Positions 1 to 4,650 of a DNA stretch of 6,025 nt are shown here, piece after piece (position 1 is the first letter of the stretch; every line of letters starts with the position of its first letter). The stretch comes from DASCNA01 sp036011305 (GTDB taxonomy: Bacteria > Verrucomicrobiota > Lentisphaeria > Victivallales > GWF2-38-69), in the NCBI GenBank assembly GCA_036011305.1, contig DASCNA010000118.1:1-6025 (forward strand), given 5' to 3'. Both the position numbers and the translations under genes were made by a program. Under the pieces are notes generated by a model, which made no database searches, had not been told where the DNA came from, and saw only the letters and a program-made list of their open reading frames with translations.

Positions 1-229
1 TAGTCGCTGTCGCGAAATAGATAATAGAATTTCTGCATCAGGGGTCAAGTTCCTTAGCTGAAAGCCTCGTAGTATCTTGTAGCGGTTTCCCAGGATTTAA
101 AATATTTATTCATTATAAAACTTTTTTTTGTAAATCTACAGAAATTTATTTACTTTCATTAAAGCAATACAATAATTATAATAAACTGAATACCTCATTA
201 CTTAACATACAACGCAGAAATATAAAAAA
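1..229. other. Gene-poor left edge with a possible WGR-domain fragment
   Basis: No complete gene is visible. On the minus strand a 19-codon ORF (113 down to 54) runs from ATG to TAA and contains SWETATRYYEAF. This resembles the opening of short WGR-domain proteins, where a W-x(n)-TRYYEA stretch precedes a DLFG-W segment, but the frame stops before any DLFG-W. It may be a remnant, and the match rests on a dozen residues only. The first 100 bases look less AT-rich than what follows, as if a different segment ends here. A run of eight T (122-129) has no clear stem before it. Short open frames reach the left edge on both strands but are too short to name. Confidence 0.25.
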
Positions 230-388
230 ATGACTGAAGAAGCTAGAATTTACATATCTGACATAAAACGTAAAATTGATAATAATTCAGAAACACACCT
301 GGTTAAAGAAATTATTATAATTGAAGCAGACAATGACATCACCAATAATGCTACTATTAATATAGATGATGGTATAACATATATTTAA
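230..388 (+). CDS. Possible 52-aa hypothetical protein
   Basis: This is an ATG-to-TAA frame of 52 codons. The product begins MTEEARIYISDIKRK, is acidic in its second half and rich in Asn, Ile and Asp. It has no signal peptide, membrane segment or recognisable motif. An in-frame TAA at 203-205 lies nine codons upstream, so it is not the end of a longer frame from this side. The region before the ATG is A-rich with no convincing Shine-Dalgarno. In DNA this AT-rich a frame of this size can arise by chance. It could also be a decayed remnant. I do not recognise it. Confidence 0.25.
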   Translation: MTEEARIYISDIKRKIDNNSETHLVKEIIIIEADNDITNNATINIDDGITYI

Positions 389-530
389 AATACACCTTCC
401 CTTGTCTTAAATTTAAAATACTATCTTCCAGTGCCAAAAGTATGCTTTTATGCACTGATACTTATTGTATTAATATTCTTGAAAAACTTTTGCTAAAATC
501 AAAGAGCAAATAAATAACATACTCGTTAAG
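389..530. other. Intergenic stretch with imperfect stem-loop
   Basis: This lies between the small plus-strand frame and the 3' end of brnA. It holds one imperfect hairpin at 430-456: outer arms AGTGC (430-434) and GCACT (452-456), inner arms AAAAG (436-440) and CTTTT (445-449), loop TATG. It is on the correct side to end the brnTA transcript, but no T-run follows it on the minus strand, so a terminator role is weak. Nothing else is seen. Confidence 0.35.
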
Positions 531-776
531 TTAATGCACTCGCATTTTTCCTTCATCTAAATCATGCGCAAGCATAGTTTTTATAACAGCCTGTCTACTT
601 ATATTAAGCCTTGAAGCTTTTTTATCTAACGCACGCACCATCCATTTAGGCATATCCACATTTACCTTCTGAATTTCTCTATTCAGCCTTTTCCCTTTAG
701 AAAAGTCAATATACTCGGAAACATCTTCTCCATTATCAAACTTTTTCTCAAAGTCTTTTGCTTTAATAGTTTTCAT
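531..776 (-). CDS. brnA: BrnA-family antitoxin (ribbon-helix-helix)
   Basis: Antitoxin of a type II BrnT/BrnA pair. In this family BrnA binds and neutralises the BrnT ribonuclease and, alone or in complex, represses the shared promoter. The 81-aa product has a basic linker (YIDFSKGKR, residues 22-30) followed by a C-terminal ribbon-helix-helix domain: strand QKVNVDMP (36-43), helix A KWMVRALDKKASRLNI (44-59) and helix B starting SRQAVIK (60-66). This YIDFSKGK...QKVNVDMP...RQA.IK pattern is typical of BrnA. The ATG is at 774-776, 14 nt inside the end of brnT. It is preceded by a perfect AAGGAGG with 9-nt spacing, which settles the start. The coupling and the strong ribosome site favour excess antitoxin. 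Full length, with no visible defect. Confidence 0.9.
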   Translation of the reverse strand: MKTIKAKDFEKKFDNGEDVSEYIDFSKGKRLNREIQKVNVDMPKWMVRALDKKASRLNISRQAVIKTMLAHDLDEGKMRVH

Positions 777-1026
777 ATGCCTTTACCTCCTTAGATCTTG
801 AGCGTCTAACAGATATAATTCTAGTTTTTTTGTCTCTATAAGTTATAATTGCTGTCCAGCACTTACCCTTTATTTTTCCTATAACTGCATATCTTTCTTC
901 GTCTTCATAATTAACAGAAAACTCAATAGCTTCTTCATCATTCCAAAGTATTTGAGCTTCCTCAAAGTCAATACCATGTTTCTTTTTATTACTAAGACTT
1001 TTATTTATATCATATTCAATATCCAT
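763..1026 (-). CDS. brnT: BrnT-family toxin (RelE-fold ribonuclease)
   Basis: Toxin of the BrnT/BrnA module, a small RelE-like ribonuclease that blocks translation when not held by BrnA. The 87-aa product has normal family length. It carries the hallmark N-terminal block: DINKSLSNKKKHGIDFEEA (residues 6-24) fits the family pattern D.NK...N..KHG..FEEA. The antiparallel sheet follows (RYAVIGKIKG, then CWTAIITYRDKKTRIISVRRS, residues 45-76) with the basic R-x-I-S-x-R-R motif near the end. Toxin-first order and a 14-nt overlap with brnA are the usual BrnTA layout. The start is firm because the family begins at this Met. The promoter's -10 box lies only 6 nt upstream, so the mRNA is probably leaderless. 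No truncation or missing motif is seen, so the toxin is probably intact. Confidence 0.9.
   Translation of the reverse strand: MDIEYDINKSLSNKKKHGIDFEEAQILWNDEEAIEFSVNYEDEERYAVIGKIKGKCWTAIITYRDKKTRIISVRRSRSKEVKAYENY
786..792 (-). promoter_or_regulatory. Perfect Shine-Dalgarno of brnA within brnT
   Basis: AAGGAGG on the minus strand, 9 nt before the brnA ATG and inside the last codons of brnT. It is the strongest ribosome site in the window and contrasts with the predicted leaderless start of brnT, implying that antitoxin is translated more efficiently from the same mRNA. Confidence 0.85.
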
Positions 1027-1051
1027 ACTAATATTATACTACTGTTATACT
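1025..1051. promoter_or_regulatory. Candidate BrnA operator: three ATACT boxes, 11-bp period
   Basis: ATACT occurs at 1025-1029, 1036-1040 and 1047-1051, exactly 11 bp apart, so all face the same side of the helix. The boxes cover the start codon, the -10 box and the spacer of the brnTA promoter. Ribbon-helix-helix antitoxins commonly bind short repeated boxes cooperatively, so this is the natural site for autorepression. The boxes are seen; their binding by BrnA is inferred. Confidence 0.65.
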
Positions 1052-1061
1052 ATTAATTCAA
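1033..1061 (-). promoter_or_regulatory. brnTA promoter, leaderless type
   Basis: On the minus strand, -35 TTGAAT (1056-1061), a 17-bp spacer and a consensus -10 TATAAT (1033-1038). Normal spacing puts the first transcribed base at about 1026-1027, at or one base before the A of the brnT ATG. There is no room for a Shine-Dalgarno. Confidence 0.8.
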
Positions 1062-1248
1062 TCTTAATAAAAAACTCTGCTTTCTCCACACGGCCCATTA
1101 ATTTAATAAAAAATCACTTCAGCAGCTATATAAAATAATTGGCCGTTATTATTACACTATATTCGATAAGAAAAAGTATGTTTTATATGCAATTTTGTAC
1201 TGAGTACAAAATTGGCCTCCTCCAAAAAGAAGTTTTTTACTCTACTAA
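1062..1248. other. Gene-free stretch with two inverted repeats
   Basis: Upstream of brnT and downstream of the HD-GYP gene. A long imperfect inverted repeat has its left arm at 1090-1104 (ACGGCCCATTAATTT) and right arm at 1133-1146 (AAATAATTGGCCGT), the outer six pairs being perfect. A second, perfect repeat is listed separately (1190-1214). On the minus strand this stretch follows the domain-V-like element, so it would contain domain VI and the 3' exon of any intron. I could not recognise a convincing domain VI. No ORF of note. Confidence 0.4.
1190..1214. repeat. Perfect 11-bp inverted repeat
   Basis: Arms CAATTTTGTAC (1190-1200) and GTACAAAATTG (1204-1214) flank a 3-nt centre TGA. No T-run follows on either strand, so an intrinsic terminator is unlikely. 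Its symmetry is like that of an operator for a dimeric repressor, but no promoter or gene start sits next to it. It might equally be the relic of a mobile-element end or a hairpin exon next to the intron fragment. Confidence 0.6.
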
Positions 1249-1283
1249 GAACTGTACGTGCCATCTTTTCTAGTATACAACTC
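1249..1283 (-). ncRNA. Probable group II intron domain V (degenerate remnant)
   Basis: On the minus strand this 35-nt segment reads GAGTTGTA, TACTA, GAAAAGA, TGGCA, CG, TACAGTTC. The first and last eight bases form a complete 8-bp lower stem, including the conserved G-U pair of the third base and an A-U pair where the canonical domain V has C-G. The two-base bulge CG is in the expected place, an upper stem follows (U-A, one A/C mismatch, C-G, U-G, A-U), and the loop starts GAAA. The final 12 bases differ from the textbook yeast ai5gamma domain V at one position only. The catalytic AGC triad reads AGT, and the apical loop has 7 nt instead of 4, so activity is doubtful. No reverse transcriptase is present, and other domains could not be identified. 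Confidence 0.55.
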
Positions 1284-1341
1284 AAGCCTTTAATACAACT
1301 AATAGCTTTTAAATATTGACTGTATCAAAAAGTTGATGGAT

Positions 1342-2244
1342 TTAGTCCTTATATTTTTCCATTATAGCTTCAACTTTTTTTTCTATTCTAATAAATGTAT
1401 CTACTATATCAGGGGCAAATGATATGCCTTTTTCTAGCTTTATTAGCTCTAAAGCCTTTTTATGAGAAATACGTTTTTTATAAACACGTTTATCGGTGAT
1501 AGCATCATACACATCGACAATTGACATAAGTCGAGCTGAAACAGGTATAGAGTTCCCTTTTAGTCCTATTGTATACCCACTTCCATCCCATTTTTCATGG
1601 TGATATCTCGCCATTTCAAATGCTAATTTCAAGAAATCATTACCTATAAGTTTTTGTTCTATACTCGATATAACTTCTCCACCAACATCAACATGTCTTT
1701 TGATAATTTCTATTTCTTTCTTATTTAGCTTTTTATTTTTTAGAAGTATATAATCAGGGATTGCAATTTTTCCTATATCATGTAGAGGAGCAGCGTTGTA
1801 TAAATTTTGAATATACTCTAAAGTTAATAATTCTTTAAACTTGGGATGAAATCTTAAACTTAGAGCGAGTTCTTTTATGTACTCTTTGGTTCTGATAATA
1901 TGCCTACCTGTTGAAAAGTCTCTATATTCTATAAGAGAGGTAATGAAATCAAAAGTAATATTTTGAATATTTTCAACTTCACTAGTCCTTTCTTTTACAC
2001 GTTGCTCTAGATTATTTTTGTAATCTAAAAGTTCTTTTTCTGCTAATAAGCATTTATCTGAATGAGTTTTTAAGGGAAGATAAAAAATATAATAAAAAAT
2101 TGGAACTAGTACTAAAGTTAAAAGCAGAGAGTCTAAAATTATAATGTTATAAGTTCTTACTCCAAGTACCATCATTACCAAAAATTCAGTAATAAATATA
2201 CTTGTCAAAATACTAAATAGTAATAGCAACGGAGTCTTATTCAT
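1342..2244 (-). CDS. Membrane-anchored HD-GYP phosphodiesterase-like protein
   Basis: Putative cyclic-di-GMP phosphodiesterase at the inner membrane. I chose the ATG at 2242-2244 (300 aa, MNKTPLLLLF), which has an AAGG ribosome site 10 nt upstream and a promoter just before. A TTG at 2290-2292 would give 316 aa, but it lies against a hairpin and has no ribosome site. In 316-aa numbering there are two membrane segments (about 21-44 and 49-72) with almost no external loop, a coiled coil (about 76-112) and an HD-GYP domain (113-310). All metal-ligand positions are visible: GRH (H131), HDIGK (H171, D172, K175), H200, HH (231-232) and DVYDA (D260). The signature GYP is GYT (239-241). The EFLVMM segment recalls the short membrane sensors of proteobacterial signalling proteins. 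It is not co-transcribed with a recognisable cyclase. An intron domain-V-like element lies 58 nt after its stop codon. Confidence 0.88.
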   Translation of the reverse strand: MNKTPLLLLFSILTSIFITEFLVMMVLGVRTYNIIILDSLLLTLVLVPIFYYIFYLPLKTHSDKCLLAEKELLDYKNNLEQRVKERTSEVENIQNITFDFITSLIEYRDFSTGRHIIRTKEYIKELALSLRFHPKFKELLTLEYIQNLYNAAPLHDIGKIAIPDYILLKNKKLNKKEIEIIKRHVDVGGEVISSIEQKLIGNDFLKLAFEMARYHHEKWDGSGYTIGLKGNSIPVSARLMSIVDVYDAITDKRVYKKRISHKKALELIKLEKGISFAPDIVDTFIRIEKKVEAIMEKYKD

Positions 2245-2271
2245 CAATAATAACCTTGATAATTTTAAATA

Positions 2272-2300
2272 ATTATAGCTTATTAATAGCAAAAGGTTAA
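2272..2300 (-). promoter_or_regulatory. Predicted promoter of the HD-GYP gene
   Basis: On the minus strand, consensus -10 TATAAT (2272-2277), a 17-bp spacer and -35 TTAACC (2295-2300, four of six consensus bases). The start of transcription would fall about 20 nt before the ATG at 2244, downstream of the alternative TTG, which supports the shorter protein. Confidence 0.55.
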
Positions 2301-2316
2301 CTTTGCCAAGTTAACC
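2295..2316. promoter_or_regulatory. Perfect 9-bp palindrome over the -35 box
   Basis: Arms GGTTAACTT (2295-2303) and AAGTTAACC (2308-2316) flank TGCC. One arm supplies the predicted -35 hexamer of the HD-GYP gene, so a bound dimer would block that promoter; an operator is the preferred reading. On the minus strand the hairpin is followed by TTTTGC, so a weak terminator of transcription arriving from the siderophore-like gene is the alternative. A related sequence lies at 2544-2558. Confidence 0.55.
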
Positions 2317-2590
2317 GCAGCATAATTGAATATATGTAAAATTGAAATGTAAGCGTTATATTGAGTCTGAACTGGTAAAATAAGCCAGTTATTTATAATA
2401 AAAAGAGGCGACTAATGGAACAAAGTTAAGTTCCTTAAGTACTAATTAATATTTCGGGAATCTAAAAAACATGATAATTTATAAATCCTACTTATAGGCT
2501 AATATATATAAGGATAGTTAAGTTAATAGTCGGACTGGTGTTAAGGTAACTTTACCAACAATATTTGATTTACATATATTTAAATTATTC
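2317..2590. other. Gene-free spacer between HD-GYP and IucA/IucC-like genes
   Basis: No credible ORF or RNA gene. It contains small dyads: AACTGG (2370-2375) with CCAGTT (2385-2390), GGAAC (2418-2422) with GTTCC (2429-2433) around a TAA-containing centre, and GGTAACTTTACC (2545-2556). The last shares AGGT(T)AACTTT(G/A)CCAA with the palindrome at 2295-2316, in the same orientation and 250 bp away. An AGAGG followed by ATG at 2415 on the plus strand opens a frame of only four codons. No intrinsic terminator for the IucA/IucC-like gene is visible. Confidence 0.4.
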
Positions 2591-3838
2591 TTATCTCCAC
2601 CCACTATTATTTTTATAGCAAATGACCTTTTTTCCCTTCGAGGTATCTTTGTAATTATATGCGGTATATGATGGTGGTAAATGCTTTTTCATAAATATAG
2701 GGAAGTTATCATACAGATAAGTTTTAATATCACTCTGAATTTCTTTTTGGGGAATTTTGTAGACGTCATTTGCAATCTTTGCTATCGCCTCAAGAGGAAC
2801 TTTTACAGAGTTATCAAAAATAATACTAACACGGCTTCCCTGAGGTAAGTCCTCACTCCCTTCTGTTGTAAATAGATCTTTTGGATTTAATAAATCAATA
2901 TTTAAACCATTATCATGGGCAAGATCGATATTTGTTTCGCAATCAAAATCCCGGTGAGCAAATCTAAGAATTTGATTTGTTCCTTCATTAAACTCAATAA
3001 TAATATTTTGTCCGTGAGGTTCTAATAAAACACCTGTATTCATATAAATTTTGATCCACCCAGTAAGTAATGGATATAAAACCTCTTCTAGTATAAATTC
3101 TTTTGGTCGTATTCTACTTTTTTCAATTAACTCTTCTAAAAGAGTTTTTTCATTATCATCACAAACATAAAGAGAACATAACGGAATCATTTTATAAGGA
3201 TATCCAATATGCGGTTTAGCACGCATCTCACGAATAATAAATCCACAATCTTTTTTCCTATTCCCACCATAAACAGCTCCTATTGACTCAGGGTAGTAGG
3301 CAACTTTACTATAGTTATGAAAAATAGATGCTTCTTCGAATAATGAAGTGACGGTAATGGCTTGGATAATCTTTCGCATTTCCATATGTCGTCTCCATCG
3401 TGTAATCTTTAAATCGGTATGCCCTTTTACACAGTGAGGAGGTAGATCATTATCCATTATAAAAACAGTTCTAGTAGAGGATGTAGGATGAACTTTAGAA
3501 TACTTAAGAACAGAGAATTTTAAAATTTCATCAATATTTGGGACTGAAGAATTGTCAAGATTAACTGGGTGAACTGGAAAGTTCACACTATTATTTTTGA
3601 AATAATAATTTTTAAGAGCTTCATCTGCAGAATTAGAATAAAAAAGTCGACAGTTTTTTACAGGAACGTTAAACAACGGGATATTGTAAGCTTGAGATCC
3701 TGGTCTATAAATACACGGAAATTCACTAAATGTTGCTAGTGGATTATTTGCCCTAGGACGAATTCCATTTTTATGATTTTCAAAATACAACCAATTTATC
3801 ATACATTTTATTTCATCAAAATATGAACTAGTAAACAT
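2591..3838 (-). CDS. IucA/IucC-family siderophore synthetase-like protein, N-terminally short
   Basis: NRPS-independent siderophore (NIS) synthetases join carboxylates such as citrate to amines through an acyl-adenylate in the cytoplasm. Family blocks appear in order: FPVHPVN (87-93; usual PVHPWQ), VHPTSSTRT (116-124, nucleotide-binding S/T-R block), K138 to T146 within VKGHTDLKIT, GFIIRE (199-204), LEPHGQN (272-278) and HRDFD (295-299). Family members are usually about 570-640 aa. Here only about 86 residues precede the HP block, and the N-terminal GHPxHPxxKxR motif is absent, so roughly the first 170-180 residues are missing. An in-frame TAA (3845-3847) three codons before the ATG rules out a longer frame, and there is no clear ribosome site. 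It follows the recombinase by 23 nt on the same strand. It may be a truncated pseudogene, or a divergent short family member. The long intact frame argues for recent truncation or retained function. No transporter or partner gene is nearby. Confidence 0.75.
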   Translation of the reverse strand: MFTSSYFDEIKCMINWLYFENHKNGIRPRANNPLATFSEFPCIYRPGSQAYNIPLFNVPVKNCRLFYSNSADEALKNYYFKNNSVNFPVHPVNLDNSSVPNIDEILKFSVLKYSKVHPTSSTRTVFIMDNDLPPHCVKGHTDLKITRWRRHMEMRKIIQAITVTSLFEEASIFHNYSKVAYYPESIGAVYGGNRKKDCGFIIREMRAKPHIGYPYKMIPLCSLYVCDDNEKTLLEELIEKSRIRPKEFILEEVLYPLLTGWIKIYMNTGVLLEPHGQNIIIEFNEGTNQILRFAHRDFDCETNIDLAHDNGLNIDLLNPKDLFTTEGSEDLPQGSRVSIIFDNSVKVPLEAIAKIANDVYKIPQKEIQSDIKTYLYDNFPIFMKKHLPPSYTAYNYKDTSKGKKVICYKNNSGWR

Positions 3839-3861
3839 GATATTTTATGGTTTACACAACC

Positions 3862-4419
3862 TTATGTTTTTGTTTTATTTACATTTCGATACAACGTGGA
3901 TCGAGATATCTTTAACATCTTACAAATTTCATTAATAGAAATATTTGTATCTTTCATTAATTTTCTCGCAGTTTCAACCCCCTTTTTATCTAACTTTGTA
4001 GGTCGCCCGCCTAATCGTCCTCTTGCTCTTGCTGCTTTAAGTCCTGCCTGAGTTCTTTCTGTTATCAATTCTCTTTCAAATTCTGCAAGTGAAGCAAAAA
4101 TATGAAAAACTAATTTTCCGCCACTTGTTGTTGTATCAATGCTTTCCCTAATAGATTTAAAACCAATACCTTTTTTATGAAGATCATTAATAGTATCAAT
4201 TAAATTTCGTAGAGAACGGCCAAGACGATCAAGCTTCCAGACAACTAATGTATCCCCTTCTCTAATATATTTCATTAATTCTTCAAGACCAGGTCTACTA
4301 TCAGCAACACCGCTGGCAACATCATGATAAATTTTCTCACAACCATTTTTCTCTAAACTATCTTTTTGAAGATTTAAAGACTGATCTGTTGTCGAAACTC
4401 TTGCATATCCAACTAACAT
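3862..4419 (-). CDS. Small serine recombinase (resolvase/invertase family)
   Basis: Site-specific recombinase that cuts DNA through a serine nucleophile and resolves cointegrates or inverts segments. The 185-aa length is typical of Tn3-resolvase/Hin-type enzymes. The catalytic domain begins GYARVSTTDQ with R7 and nucleophile S9. The KLDRLGRS block (62-69) gives the active-site arginines R65 and R68. The long E helix (about 100-125, FASLAEFERELITERT) leads to the basic GRLGGRP segment (134-140). A C-terminal helix-turn-helix (about 157-178, ISINEICKMLKISRSTLYRNV) binds the site. All key residues are present, so it is probably active. The Met start is fixed by the family. It reads towards the IucA/IucC-like gene and away from the DUF4143 gene, with palindromic candidate sites in the 231 bp upstream. 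Whether it is a resolvase or an invertase cannot be told from sequence alone. Confidence 0.93.
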   Translation of the reverse strand: MLVGYARVSTTDQSLNLQKDSLEKNGCEKIYHDVASGVADSRPGLEELMKYIREGDTLVVWKLDRLGRSLRNLIDTINDLHKKGIGFKSIRESIDTTTSGGKLVFHIFASLAEFERELITERTQAGLKAARARGRLGGRPTKLDKKGVETARKLMKDTNISINEICKMLKISRSTLYRNVNKTKT

Positions 4420-4483
4420 GTTTCAAAACTCGTATTTTATGATTTAATTAAGATTATGTTTTTGCAACTATTTAATGAAACAT
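4418..4483. repeat. Inverted ATGTTTCA/TGAAACAT pair upstream of the recombinase
   Basis: ATGTTTCA (4418-4425, overlapping the recombinase start codon) and TGAAACAT (4476-4483) form an 8-bp inverted pair 50 bp apart. The TTTCA core recurs at 4503-4507 and in the arms of the palindrome at 4529-4552. Clustered inverted copies of a short core are how accessory resolvase subsites look, but the arrangement is irregular. Confidence 0.35.
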
Positions 4484-4526
4484 TATCATAAGTAGAAATA
4501 AATTTCAACGATTTTAAAACCTTAAC

Positions 4527-4545
4527 TGTTTCAAAAACGGCCCTT
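4527..4545 (+). repeat. Direct repeat, left copy
   Basis: TGTTTCAAAAACGGCCCTT before the DUF4143 gene matches TGTTTAAAAACAGCCCTT at 5842-5859 after it, with one deleted C and one G/A change. Same orientation, 1315 bp apart. The left copy is also half of the candidate crossover palindrome. Confidence 0.5.
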
Positions 4546-4554
4546 TTTGAAATT
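4527..4554. other. Candidate recombinase crossover (res-like) site
   Basis: Arms TTTCAAAAA (4529-4537) and TTTTTGAAA (4544-4552) form a perfect 9-bp palindrome around CGGCCC. With two flanking bases each side it is 28 bp, the size of a classical resolvase crossover subsite, with a GC dinucleotide at the exact centre. It lies 108 bp upstream of the recombinase start, in the region where small serine recombinases usually have their sites. Alternatively it is an operator or an unrelated hairpin. The first 19 bases recur at 5842-5859. Confidence 0.45.
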
Positions 4555-4650
4555 ATTTTTAGTATAATATTATATTGTAATATCGGATTACAATCTTATA
4601 TTATTATAATATTATTGGATTGCAAGAATAGAATAAGAGTGATTATATAA
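4555..4650 (+). promoter_or_regulatory. Promoter region of the DUF4143 gene with dyad and direct repeat
   Basis: Very AT-rich leader. Possible -10 boxes are TATAAT at 4563-4568 and 4605-4610, or TATATT at 4597-4602 with -35 TTGTAA (4575-4580) 16 bp before; none is decisive. An 8-bp dyad ATTGTAAT (4574-4581) / ATTACAAT (4587-4594) surrounds ATCGG. TATCGGATTACAA (4581-4593) recurs as TATTGGATTGCAA (4613-4625), 32 bp away, about three helical turns. These look like binding sites for a regulator. The ribosome site before the ATG is weak (AAGAG, 11 nt upstream). Confidence 0.4.

Noticed and set aside
1..101. Open frames touching the left edge (plus-strand frame ending at 61; minus-strand frame ending in ISRQRL at the edge)
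   Set aside because: About 20-30 codons each, contradictory to one another, with no recognisable motif apart from the doubtful WGR-like piece.
430..456. Hairpin as the intrinsic terminator of brnTA
   Set aside because: The stem is interrupted and no T-run follows it on the minus strand.
2242..2292. TTG at 2290-2292 as the HD-GYP start (16 extra residues)
   Set aside because: It abuts a hairpin with no ribosome site, and the predicted transcript begins downstream of it. The ATG at 2244 has AAGG at good spacing.
2370..2390. AACTGG/CCAGTT hairpin as a terminator
   Set aside because: Only six pairs, with a 9-nt loop and no clean T-run on either strand.
2400..2435. Plus-strand AGAGG followed by ATG, looking like a gene start
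   Set aside because: The frame ends after four codons, and no longer coding frame follows.
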